A stretch of DNA of 39,058 nucleotides from Acidimicrobiia bacterium (GTDB lineage Bacteria > Actinomycetota > Acidimicrobiia > Acidimicrobiales > CAIXPF01): NCBI GenBank assembly GCA_009377505.1, contig WHTX01000007.1:1-39058 (forward strand), given 5' to 3'. The notes below the pieces were generated by a model. It did no database searches and was not told the DNA's origin. It saw only the letters and a program-made list of their open reading frames with translations. Below, in pieces: positions 1 to 10,064 of this stretch. The position numbers were made by a program, and so were the translations under genes. Numbering within the stretch: the first letter of the stretch is position 1; every line of letters begins with the position of its first letter.

Positions 1-888
1 CTCGGCGCAGGGCTCGAAGACGACCACCTCGCTGCCGTGGCTGCGGACCGTGGCCAGCTCCTTGGCGAGCACGCTGCGGTGCCAGCCGCGGCGCACGGCC
101 GGGCCGCTCCACGAGGCGCGGGCGGCGTCGCTCGACATCGGGGCCACGACGACCACGAGGTCGAGGCCGAGGCCGGCGGCGAGGTCGGCGTTGGTGGTGG
201 ACCAGACGCCGCCGTCGACGAACTCGTCGCCGCCGACGCGCACGGGGGCGTACCAGCCGGGCACGGCGGCCGAGGCGGCGACCGCCTCGCCCACGTCGCC
301 GATCGGTAGGGCGTCCCGCCCGAACACGACCCGGCGCCCGTCGCCCGCCCGCACCGCGGTGACCCACAGCGGGGCGGCCGGCCAGTCCGCGTCGTGCACG
401 GCGCTGAGCCGGCGGCGCATGTCGTCATGGGTGCGCCGGCCGCGGGGCAGCGCCCCGGCGAGGGCGACGCCGGGCCGGGCCGGCCAGCGCAACAGGCCCC
501 GGGCGGCGAGGAGGGGGAAAGCCGGGACCTGGGAGGCAGCCACGTCGGGAACGGGGGGGACGGGCCCATGGTCGGCCACCGCGGCCTCGGCGCGGGCGTT
601 GAGGCGCTGGCCCGATTCGGACAGGGGACGGCCCTGGTAGAGCGCGAGCTGGTCGTCAGCGGAGAGCCCGCCCCGCAGCAGCGACGCCACCCCCGCCCCG
701 GCCGAGGTGCCGATGAGGAGGTCGGCCCGGCGAGCGTCCCAGCCGGTCACGGTCTCGAGGGCGGCGAGCGCGCCCACGTGGTAGGCCCAGCCCGGGACGC
801 CCCCGGCGCCGAGTACCACGCCGACGGAGCCGGGCGCGTCCGCCGGCGCCGCCTCCCGGCGCGGCGCGTCGGGCTGCTGGTGCGACAT
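1..888 (-). CDS. Patatin-like phospholipase family protein (3' end runs off the window)
   Basis: Reverse-strand translation from ATG at 888 reads ...GSVGVVLGAGGVPGWAYHVGALAAL...LLIGTSAGAGVASLLRGGLS...EFVDGGVWSTTNADLA: glycine-rich oxyanion motif, GxSxG nucleophile elbow and DGG dyad typical of patatins. Confidence 0.85.
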   Translation of the reverse strand, partial: MSHQQPDAPRREAAPADAPGSVGVVLGAGGVPGWAYHVGALAALETVTGWDARRADLLIGTSAGAGVASLLRGGLSADDQLALYQGRPLSESGQRLNARAEAAVADHGPVPPVPDVAASQVPAFPLLAARGLLRWPARPGVALAGALPRGRRTHDDMRRRLSAVHDADWPAAPLWVTAVRAGDGRRVVFGRDALPIGDVGEAVAASAAVPGWYAPVRVGGDEFVDGGVWSTTNADLAAGLGLDLVVVVAPMSSDAARASWSGPAVRRGWHRSVLAKELATVRSHGSEVVVFEPCAE

Positions 889-932
889 GGCCCGATGCTC
901 CCACGGGGCCGACGACTCGGGGTAGTCGGCGG

Positions 933-1355
933 GTGCCGCGTAGCGTCAGCCACGCCGTGCCCGAGACCCCCCGCCTCCCCCGCGCGCTGGCCCGCTGGCG
1001 CCTCGCGCTGCCCCTCGGCCTCCTCGCCCTCTCTGCCGCGTCCTGTGGCGGGGACGACGCCCCCGAGCTGGGCTCGCCGCCGGCCGGGGACGTCACGATC
1101 ACCGCCGATGCCGCCACGTTCACCCCGGACGAGGTCGAGCTGCCCTCCGGGCGTGAGGTCGTGGTGGTGCTCGAGATCCAGGACGGCGGCCTCGCCCACA
1201 ACATCCACTTCCCCGACGTCAGCGGGGACCCCAAGACCCGCCTCGAGAAGGGGCCGCGGTACCAGACGCTCACCGTCGCCTTCGACGAGCCCGGCGAGTA
1301 CCGCTACGTCTGCGACCTGCACCCCACCATGCGGGGCGTGGCCGTCGCCACCTGA
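933..1355 (+). CDS. Cupredoxin-like (plastocyanin/azurin-type) lipoprotein
   Basis: Signal peptide with lipobox-like LSAASC; C-terminal beta domain with HNIHF...CDLHPTMRG, matching the His/Cys/His/Met copper ligand pattern. Confidence 0.8.
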   Translation: MPRSVSHAVPETPRLPRALARWRLALPLGLLALSAASCGGDDAPELGSPPAGDVTITADAATFTPDEVELPSGREVVVVLEIQDGGLAHNIHFPDVSGDPKTRLEKGPRYQTLTVAFDEPGEYRYVCDLHPTMRGVAVAT

Positions 1356-1392
1356 GCGGGCGATGGGGTGGGCAGTGGTGGTGGCGCGGCCT

Positions 1393-4300
1393 TCAGCGTC
1401 GCAGCCGCAGGACCAGGCCCTTGTAGCTGTCCTCGAAGCCGGCCTCCCGTAGCACGGCCGCCTGGGGAGAGGCGCCGACCTGCTCCCCGTCGACCTTGGT
1501 GACCTGGACCTGTCGCGCCCGGCCCCGCTCGAGGAGCGCCCGCAGGGCGGCCGGCCAACCGGGGTGCTCGGCGGCGGCGGGGAAGGTCAGCAGGCTGCGC
1601 CCGCCCCGTTCGAGGTAGGCCACGGCGTCCCCGGCGACGAGCACCACGTGGGCGCCGGTGGCCCGGGCCGGGCGCCCCGCGCTCTGCGGCCAGGGCAGCG
1701 AGGCGCCGTAGGGCTGGGCGGGGTCGGTCGCGGCCAACAGCAGCGGCGCCGCGTCGTCGGCGGCGTCCCGGGCCCGGCGGAGCCGGTCGACGGCGCCGGC
1801 GAGGGCGAACTGGGCGGCCCCGAGCCCGTCCACGAAATAGCCGCGGCGCACCTGGCCGCGCTCCTCGAGCGCCTTGAGCACGGGGTAGACGCCGGCGAAG
1901 CCCCCCTCCGCGCCTTCGCCCAGGGCAGCTTCGCGGGTCAGCACGCCGTAGCGCTCCAGCAGCTGGAGCGCCCGGGCGTGGGCGACCTCGGTGGCGGAGG
2001 GGACGGGCTCGAGCAGGGGGGCGACGAGCGACCAGCGCCCCGCGCCGGCCGGTGGGCCGAGGCGGGCCAGGCGGCCCGGCCGGGGACGGCGCGCCTTGCT
2101 GCCCTTGGCCGGCGACCTCGCCGTGGCGCCCCGGGTGAAGGCGCGCAGCGGGGCGAGGGAGTCGTTGGTGACGTAGCCCGCCCACACCAGGTCCCACAGG
2201 GCGACGAGCACGCTCTGGTCGTCGTAGGGGGCCCCGGCGCGGCTCACCGCGGCCACCAGGTCGGCCCAGAAGGAGGCGCCCCGGTGGTCGAGGTGCTCGA
2301 GGAGGGCTGCGTGGGCCGGCCCGTCCGGCGGGCCATCGAGCGGGCGGGGCACGAGCAGGGCGGCGTGGTCCCGGAAGGCGAGGCGCACCCGGCCGTCGGT
2401 CGAGCCGATGGCCCCGGCGCCCACCCACACCACGTCCCCTGCGGTGCAGAGCACGTCGAGGTCGGCGGGGCGGAGGTCGCCGACGCGGGCGGCGAGCACG
2501 TCGGCCTCGAGCACCGAGGCGGGGACGGGCGCGCCCTGCAGCACGCCGAGGACTTCCACGAGGCCGTCGAGGCCCTTGGCCGTGCCCCCCACCCCCTGCC
2601 AGGCGGGCAGGAAGCGGGCGAGGGCGCGCTGGCTGACGGGCTCGACCTCGCGGCGCAGCACGGCGAGCGAGCGGCGCCGTAGCTGGCGCAGCACGTCGAC
2701 GTCGCACCACTCGCGCTCGCTCCCGCCGGGCCGGAACTCGCCCCGCACCACCCGACCCTGGGTCTCGAGCGCCTCGAGGGCGGCTCGCACCCCCTCGGCG
2801 GCGAGGCCGAAGCGGGCGCCGCACTGGGCGGCGAGGAAGGGCCCGTGGGTCCGGCCGAAGCGGGCCACGAGCTCGACGAGGGGGTCGGCCACGTGCGTTG
2901 TGAAGGCGGCGGGCAGGCCCAGGGGCAGGGCGACGCCGAGGGCGTCCCGCAGGCGGCCGGCGTCTTCCGCCGCCACCAGGTGCACGTCGCCCACGAGGGG
3001 CACCTCGATGACCCGCCGGTCGGCGACGAGGGCGGCGACCCATGCCGTGACCTCGTCGGGCTCGGCCCGGCAGCGGGCGTCGACCTCGTGGCGGGTGAGG
3101 GGCCCGAGGCGGCGCAGCACGTCCCACAGGTCCTCGCCGTGGCGGGCCTGGCGCCGCTCGACGAGGCACTGCAGCTCGAGCTCGAGGTCGTGGAGGGCGC
3201 CGGCGTCGAGCAGGTCCCGCAGCTCCTCGGCGCCCATCAGGTCGCGCAGCAGGTCGCGGTCGAGGGCGAGGGCGGCGGCCCGGCGCTCGGCCAGGGGGGC
3301 GTCGCCCTCGTACATGTAGACGGCTACCCAGTCGAAGAGCAGCGAGGCGGCGAAGGGCGAGGCCTTGGCCGTGTCGACGGCCACGACCCGCACCCGGCGC
3401 GAGCGCAGGTCGGTCAGCACCTGGCGCAGGGCGGGCAGGTCGAAGACATCGTTGAGGCACTCCCGTGTCGTCTCCAGCAGCAACGGGAAGGCCGGGTACT
3501 TGGCCGCGGTGCGCAGCAGGTCGGCCGCCCGTTGGCGCTGCTGCCACAGCGGCGTGCGCTGGTCGGGCCGGCGACGGGGCAGCAGGAGCGCCCGGGCCGC
3601 GCACTCCCGGAAGCGGGAGGCGAAGAGCGCCGTGCCCGGCAGCTCGGACACCACCAGCTCGGCGACCTCGTCGGGGTCGATGGCCAACAGCTCGAGGGGG
3701 AGGCGGTCGACGGACTCGGGCAGGCGCAGCACGATGCCGTCGTCGGACCACATGAGCTCGACGTCGACGCCCCAGGCCTCGTGCAGGAGGTGGCGCAGCG
3801 CCATGCCCCAAGGGGCGTGGACCTGGGCGCCGAAGGGGGAGAGCACGCACACCCGCCAGTCGCCGATCTCGTCGCGGAAGCGCTCGACCACGATCGTGCG
3901 GTCGTCGGGCACGACGCCGGTGGCCTCGGCCTGCTCGTCGAGGTAGCGCAGCAGGTTGGCCGCCGCCCAGCCGTCGAGGGCGTTGCGGTCGCGCAGCCGG
4001 GCCACCGCCTCGGCCTCGGGCAGGGCCCGCACCTCCCGCACGAAGGCGCCCATGGCCTGGCCGAGCTCGAGGGGCCGGCCCGGCCCGTCGCCGTGCCAGA
4101 AGGGCATCTTGCCGGGCTGGCCGGGGGCGGGGGTGACGACGACCCGCTCGAAGGTGATCTCCTCGATTCGCCACGTCGACGCCCCGAGCAGGAACGTCTC
4201 GCCGGGGCGGGACTCGTAGACCATCTCCTCGTCGAGCTCGCCGACCCGGGTGCCGTCGGGCAGGAACACCCCGAAGAGGCCCCGGTCGGGGATGGTGCCC

Positions 4301-5906
4301 GGGTTCGTGACGGCCAGTCGTTGGGCGCCGGGGCGGGCCTTGGCCACGTCGCCCACCCGGTCCCAGACGACCCGGGGCCGCAGCTCGGCGAACTCGTCCG
4401 ACGGGTAGCGCCCGGAGAGCATGTCGAGCACGCCGGCGAGCTGTTCGTCGGACAGCTCGGCGAAGTTGGCCGCGCCCCGGACGACGTCGGTGAGCTCGGC
4501 CACGGGCACGTCCTCGACCGAGACCATGGCCACGATGTGCTGGGCGAGCACGTCGAGGGGGTTGCGGGGGTAGCGGGTCGCCTCGATCTCGCCGCGCTGC
4601 ATGCGGTCGACCACCACCGCGGCCTCGAGCAGGTCGGCCCGGTGCTTGGGGAACAGCTTGCCCCGGCTCGGCTCGCCGACCTGGTGGCCGGCCCGCCCGA
4701 CCCGCTGCAGGCCCCGGGAGACGGCGCCGGGCGACTCGACCTGCACGACGAGGTCGACGGCGCCCATGTCGATGCCCAGCTCGAGGGAGGAGGTGGCCAC
4801 GAGGCCCCGCAGGCGGCCCGTCTTGAGGTCGTCCTCTATGAGCAGGCGCCGCTCCCGCGACAGCGAGCCGTGGTGAGCCTTGACCAGCTCGTGAGCCTCG
4901 TCGGCGGACGAGGTGCCGTCGTTCTCGCCGCCTCGGCTCTCGCCCCCCGCAGCGATCTCGTTGAGGCGGGATGCCAGGCGCTCGGCGCCCCGGCGGGCGT
5001 TGACGAAGATGATCGTCGAGCGGTGGGCCTCGACGAGCTCGACGAGGCGGGGGTGCATGGCCGGCCAGATCGAGCGACGGGCCGGGCGCCCGGTGGCCTC
5101 GTCTGACGCGGGCTCGTCGGTGGCCGCACCGAGGGCGCCGAGGTCCTCGACGGGGACGACCACCTCCAGCTCGAGCTGCTTGGACACGCCGGCGTCCACG
5201 ACGGTGACGGGCCGGGGGCGCGCCCGGCCCCGGCCGCCGGGCGGCGCCGACGGCACGTCCATGCCGCCCAGGTAGCGGGCGATCTCGTCGAGGGGGCGCT
5301 GGGTGGCCGAGAGCCCGATGCGCTGGGGCGGGCGGTCGGCCAGGCGAGCCAGCCGCTCGAGGGAGATGGCCAGGTGGGCGCCCCGCTTGGTGGCGGCGAG
5401 GGCGTGGATCTCGTCGACGATGACGGCCTCGACGTTGCGCAGCGTCTCCCGGGCTCTCGACGTCAACATGAGGTAGAGGGACTCGGGCGTGGTGATGAGG
5501 ATGTCCGGCGGGTGGCGTAGCAGCGTGCGGCGCAGGTCGGCCGGGGTGTCTCCCGTGCGCACGCCGACGGTGGGCACGTGGATGGCGCTGCCCAGGCGCT
5601 CGGCGTGGCGGGCCATGCCGGCCAGGGGCGCCCGCAGGTTCCTGTCCACGTCGACGGCGAGCGCCCGGAGGGGGGAGAGGTAGACCACGCGGGTGCGCCG
5701 TCCGCGCTCGGGGACCGGGGAGGTGGCCAGGCGGTCGATGCCCCAGAGGAAGGCGGTCAGCGTCTTGCCCGAGCCGGTGGGGGCGAGGATCAAGGTGTGC
5801 TGGCCAGCGGCGATGGCCGGCCAGCCCTGGCTCTGGGCCCTGGTGGGCGCGGCGAAGGTGGCGTCGAACCAGGCCCGGGTGGCTCGGAGAAGAGGTCGAG
5901 TGCCAC
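1393..5906 (-). CDS. lhr: Lhr-like large ATP-dependent helicase (DEAD/DEAH), N-terminus split by a frameshift near 5885
   Basis: ILAPTGSGKTLTAFLWGIDRL (Walker A), VIVDEIHALAATKRGAHLA (DEIH), SSLELGIDMGAVDLV, QRVGRAGHQVG; about 1500 aa. GTG at 5906 encodes VALDLFSE, then ATRAWFDATFAAPTRAQSQGWPAIAAGQHT in another frame. Confidence 0.93.
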
Positions 5907-6073
5907 GGTGGTCCGAAGGTACTCAGGTGGTGTGACGCTTCACTGGGGGCGGGCCTGCCGTGGGGCCGGCACGCTGGGCGCCGGGCCGGCGGAGCCGCAC
6001 GTTGACGTCCGTCACACCGGGGCGGATGCTCGCTTTCACGGGGCCGAGGGGCCCTGCCGTGGGGGAGGTGGCC

Positions 6074-7234
6074 ATGCCCGCAGTGACGGTTTCCATCGAC
6101 GACGTGCTGCGCACCGCCGTGGAGTCGGGCGACGCCTTCGGGGTGGTCGCCACGGCCGCCGACGAGGACGGCCCCGTCTACGAGGGCGCATTCGGCCTGC
6201 GGTCCGCCGACAGCGACGACCCGATGCGGCCCGACTCGATGCTCCGCATCGCCTCGATGACGAAGATGGTCACCACCACCGCCGCGCTGCAGCAGGTGGA
6301 GCGCGGCGCCTTCGGCCTCGACGACCCCGTCGACACGATCCTGCCCGCCTTCGCCGACCTCGGGGTCCTCGACGGTTGGGAGGGCGGCACGCCGCGCCTC
6401 CGCCCGCCCGCATCCCGGGCCACGGTCCGCCAGCTCATGAGCCACACGTCGGGCCTGTCGTACTGGTTCTGGAACGAGGGCACGGCCCGCTACCAGGAGG
6501 CCACGGGGCTGCCCGACATCTTGAGCGGCCTCGACGCCGCCTTCGTCAGCCCCCTCGCCTGCGACCCCGGCACGCGCTTCGAGTACGGCATCAACACCGA
6601 CTGGCTGGGCAAGGCCGTCGAGGCGGCCAGCGGGCAGTCCCTCGACGCCTACCTCGCCGAGCACGTCACCGGCCCGCTCGGGATGCTCGACACGACGGTG
6701 CGGATGGACGCCGAGCAGCGTGCCCGTTCCGTGCCCGTCCACGTGCGGGGCGAGGACGGCGGTTTCGAGGTCACCGAGCTGGACTGGGCCCAGGAGCCCG
6801 AGTTCTGGGGCGGTGGGCACGCCCTCTACTCGACGGCCCTCGACTACCTGCGCTTCCAGCGGATGCTGCTCGGCGGGGGCGCCCTCGAGGGCGAGCGCGT
6901 GCTCGGCCAGGAGCTGGTGGACGAGGCGTTCCGCAACCAGATCGGCGAGCTCTTCTTCGAGCCCGTCACCACAGTGCGGCCCGACCTGAGCCTCGACGTG
7001 GACCTCGGGCCGGGCCAGAAGTTCGGCCTCGGGCTGCTGCTCAACACGCTGGAGCAGCCGGGCATGCGGGCGGCGGGGAGCGGCGCCTGGGCCGGCATCT
7101 TCAACTCCCACTTCTGGGTGGACCGGGCGAACGGGCTGACCGGGGCGATCTACCTGCAGCTCCTGCCCTTCTTCGACCCCCGGTCCACCCAGCTCTACGG
7201 CGATTTCGAGAAGGCGGTGTACGCCTCGCGGTGA
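6074..7234 (+). CDS. Serine hydrolase, class C beta-lactamase/esterase family
   Basis: SMTK (SxxK) motif in MLRIASMTKMVTTTAALQQVE; FEYGINTDWLGKAVEAASGQSLDAYLAEHVTGPLGM is characteristic of the family. Confidence 0.85.
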   Translation: MPAVTVSIDDVLRTAVESGDAFGVVATAADEDGPVYEGAFGLRSADSDDPMRPDSMLRIASMTKMVTTTAALQQVERGAFGLDDPVDTILPAFADLGVLDGWEGGTPRLRPPASRATVRQLMSHTSGLSYWFWNEGTARYQEATGLPDILSGLDAAFVSPLACDPGTRFEYGINTDWLGKAVEAASGQSLDAYLAEHVTGPLGMLDTTVRMDAEQRARSVPVHVRGEDGGFEVTELDWAQEPEFWGGGHALYSTALDYLRFQRMLLGGGALEGERVLGQELVDEAFRNQIGELFFEPVTTVRPDLSLDVDLGPGQKFGLGLLLNTLEQPGMRAAGSGAWAGIFNSHFWVDRANGLTGAIYLQLLPFFDPRSTQLYGDFEKAVYASR

Positions 7235-7323
7235 CCCACGCCCGCCCCCCTGGCCGGCGGGTGGGCCGAGCACCACCGCGCCCCGGTACGCTCCGCTGCA
7301 GCCAACCGGGGGGACGACGAAGG

Positions 7324-8577
7324 ATGACATTGGGGACGGCGCGCGCCGGAGGCGAGGTGGCTCGCCCGGAGCGGCCGGGCATGTTCGCCGCGCTCTCCGT
7401 GCCGAGCTACCCGTCCATCCTCCTGGCCGGCTGGTTCTGGGGGATCTGCCGCTGGGGGGTGAGCTTCCTCGGCGCCTACCTGGCCAACTCCATGACGGGC
7501 TCTGCCCGGTTGGTGCAGCTCACCGGGGTGGCGATGTGGGCGCCGCTGCTCATGGGCGGGGTGCTCGGGGGCGTCATCTCGGACCGCTTCGACCGGCGCC
7601 GCACGGTCATCGCCCAGTTCGTCGTCCTCGTCCCCCTGGCCGCGGCCATGGGCGTCGCCGGGCTGGCCGACCGCATCGAGCTGTGGATGGTCTACGTCTT
7701 CCTCGTGGCCGTGGGCATCGGCTGGGTCGCCGACATGACCAGCCGCCGGGCGATCATCTACGACCTGGTCGGGCCGTCCCGGCTCGACAACGCCATGGCC
7801 CTCGAGTCGCTGAGCTCGTCGACCGGGCTGGTCCTCGGGGCCCTCGTCGGGGGGTCGGCCATCGAGGCGGTGGGGACCGGGGCCGCCTACCTGTGCATCG
7901 CCGGGCTGGGGCTGGTGGCGCTCGTGCTGTTCGCCCGCGTGCCCCGCGTCCCGAGGACCACGGCGGCGCGGGCCGAGTCGGGGCTCGTGGCCATGCGGGC
8001 CGGGTTCCGCCTGCTCCGCACGGAGCGGGCGCTCGTCAGCGTGCTCGGAGTCACCGCGGTGGTGAACTTCTTCTTCTTCGCTTTCACCCCCCTCGTCCAG
8101 GTCGTCGCCACCGACCTCGGGGTCGGCGCCTTCCTGACCGGCGTCCTCGCGTCCATGGTGGGCTTCGGCATGATGGCCGGGTCGTCTTTCGTGGCCCGCA
8201 ACCAGCCCCACCGCCGGGGGCGCGTCTACGTGACGGGATCGGCGATGGCGCTGGTCCTGCTCGTCCCCTTCGCCCTGTCGCCCTGGTTCGTGACCGCGGC
8301 ATTGAGCCTCGTCGTGGCGGCCACGGGCATGGGCCTCTTCGGCTCGACGCAGAGCACCTTGGTGATGACCGCCGTCGCCCCCGAGCTGCGAGGCCGGGCA
8401 CTCGGCCTGCTCAGCACGGCCATCGGCGTGCTGCCCATCGGCATGATCACCCTCGGCGAGCTGGCCGAGGCGGTGGGCGCCCGAGCCGCCATCGTCACCT
8501 CGGCGGTGACGGGCGGGCTGGCCCTCGTGTGCTGGCTGCTCTACCGGCCCGACGTGGCCCGCATGACCACGGACTGA
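7324..8577 (+). CDS. MFS transporter
   Basis: 417 aa with repeated hydrophobic helices; GGVLGGVISDRFDRRRTVIAQ matches the MFS loop 2-3 motif. Confidence 0.88.
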   Translation: MTLGTARAGGEVARPERPGMFAALSVPSYPSILLAGWFWGICRWGVSFLGAYLANSMTGSARLVQLTGVAMWAPLLMGGVLGGVISDRFDRRRTVIAQFVVLVPLAAAMGVAGLADRIELWMVYVFLVAVGIGWVADMTSRRAIIYDLVGPSRLDNAMALESLSSSTGLVLGALVGGSAIEAVGTGAAYLCIAGLGLVALVLFARVPRVPRTTAARAESGLVAMRAGFRLLRTERALVSVLGVTAVVNFFFFAFTPLVQVVATDLGVGAFLTGVLASMVGFGMMAGSSFVARNQPHRRGRVYVTGSAMALVLLVPFALSPWFVTAALSLVVAATGMGLFGSTQSTLVMTAVAPELRGRALGLLSTAIGVLPIGMITLGELAEAVGARAAIVTSAVTGGLALVCWLLYRPDVARMTTD

Positions 8578-9880
8578 CGCTGCGGCGCGGGCTGCACCGT
8601 TCAGGAGCCAGGGGACGCGCCGGGACCGGTCGGACCGGGGCGGCGGCGACCGTGTCTCCCGTGGGGCTGGCGAGCGCCCGTTCGAGGCCGGTGAACAGGT
8701 CGAGGACGTCGGTCGCCTCGAACACCCGGTAGCGCTGGCGGCCGATGTTCCGCTGCCGGAGGATCCCGGCATCGGCGAGGGCCGTGACGGCGTCGGCGGT
8801 GCGGGCCTTGGAGCGGCCGATGAGGCGGCTGGCGGACTCGACGCTCACGACCGGTGCTCCCGGCAGGGCGCGCACGAGGAGGTCCGAGCCGGAGTTGGCT
8901 CGGACCCGGCCGAGTTGGTGGCGCCAGCGGCTCGTCATGACGTCGATCTCGTTGGCGTAGCGCTCGGCGTCGAGGCAGGCACGCTGGGTCGCGGTGGCGA
9001 AGACCCGAAGCCACTCGGCAGCGGCAGCCGAGCGCTCGGGGCTGTCGGCCGGGGTGAGGTGGCGGAACCCCGTGAGCCCGGTGATGTAGGTGCGGGACCA
9101 CGTGGCGAGGACGAGGCTGATCGGCGGGACGAACTTCGGCGCGAGCCCGCGGCGGCGGAGCACTACGTGGATGAGCGCGCGGCCGGTCCTGCCGTTGCCG
9201 TCGGCGAAGGGGTGGATCGTCTCGAACTGGGCGTGGGCCAGGGCGGCCTGGACGAGCGGTGAGTGGTCGTCGCCGTTGACGTAGGTGAGCAGGTCATCCA
9301 GCAGAGCGGGGACGCGATCCGGAGGCGGTGGGACGAAGGCGGCGCGGCAAGGGTCGTAGGAGTTGCCGCCGATCCAGTTCTGCTCGGTGCGGGCCCGGCC
9401 GCCCAGCTGCAGTGTGGCCGACCGGTCCATCAGTGTCTGGTGGATGGCGAGCAGGTCGTAGAGGTCGAAGTCGTCCGGCGTCGACGCCCGCTCGACAGCC
9501 AACTGCATGGCAGCGATGTTGCCGAGCACCTCGACGGCGACCTGGTCGCCGGTGTCACCGCCCCGGGCGAGCGCGACCTCGGCTCCGATCAGGCGACGGG
9601 TACCGGCCGCGAGCCCCTCGATCATCGAGGACCCGACGGACTCGGCACGCAGGAGGAACCGGGCGAGGCCCTCGAGGCTGACGTGCGAGGTGCCGGCGTC
9701 GTTCAGTTGGTGGACGGCGTATTCTGCGTCGGCGATATCAGCCGCGATGTCGGCGGGTATGGCGAGCCCCCAGCCGAGGAGCGGGTCCGGCACGTATGCG
9801 TCGTAGTCACAACCCTGCCGCTCCCGGCGGCTCATGCCGTCGAACCGGGCGGTCCAGTGGTACCGCAACTGCGTCGCCAT
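8495..9880 (-). CDS. Class II Fic-domain protein (predicted AMP-transferase) with C-terminal winged-helix region
   Basis: HPFADGNGRTGR Fic motif; N-terminal SSMIEG fits the inhibitory (S/T)xxxE(G/N) motif; C-terminal SVESASRLIGRSKARTADAVTALADAGILRQRNIGRQRYRVFEATDVLDLF looks like a wHTH. 3' end overlaps the convergent MFS gene by 83 bp. Confidence 0.92.
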   Translation of the reverse strand: MATQLRYHWTARFDGMSRRERQGCDYDAYVPDPLLGWGLAIPADIAADIADAEYAVHQLNDAGTSHVSLEGLARFLLRAESVGSSMIEGLAAGTRRLIGAEVALARGGDTGDQVAVEVLGNIAAMQLAVERASTPDDFDLYDLLAIHQTLMDRSATLQLGGRARTEQNWIGGNSYDPCRAAFVPPPPDRVPALLDDLLTYVNGDDHSPLVQAALAHAQFETIHPFADGNGRTGRALIHVVLRRRGLAPKFVPPISLVLATWSRTYITGLTGFRHLTPADSPERSAAAAEWLRVFATATQRACLDAERYANEIDVMTSRWRHQLGRVRANSGSDLLVRALPGAPVVSVESASRLIGRSKARTADAVTALADAGILRQRNIGRQRYRVFEATDVLDLFTGLERALASPTGDTVAAAPVRPVPARPLAPERCSPRRSVSPWSCGPRRAGRAASTRGPARPSPPR

Positions 9881-10064
9881 CCATCTCCTACGTTCCGGTT
9901 CTCCAACAACCGTAACTTAGACGGGTTGAACCCCAGGATCTTCATGGCTCCGCTTCAGCTGGGACCGGGTGCTCTCACGGCCACGGCGATGGTCGCTTCA
10001 GCCGGCCGCGCCCCGCTGCTGCTGAAGGGCCGTAGGTCGCCACGCGTTGATGGTCAGCGCCGCG

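Noticed and set aside
2845-5106. 753-aa plus-strand ORF antisense to lhr
   Set aside because: Composition (Gly/Val/His/Gln-rich, no motifs) is the usual antisense shadow of GC-rich coding sequence.
5578-7323. N-terminal half of the 999-aa ORF ending with the MFS transporter
   Set aside because: Out-of-frame over lhr and the serine hydrolase; only the part from 7324 reads as an MFS protein.
1304-7330. 2008-aa minus-strand ORF covering lhr and the beta-lactamase-like gene
   Set aside because: Low-complexity Arg/Pro/Gly/Ala translation; alternate frame of a high-GC coding region. The true frame is the Lhr helicase.
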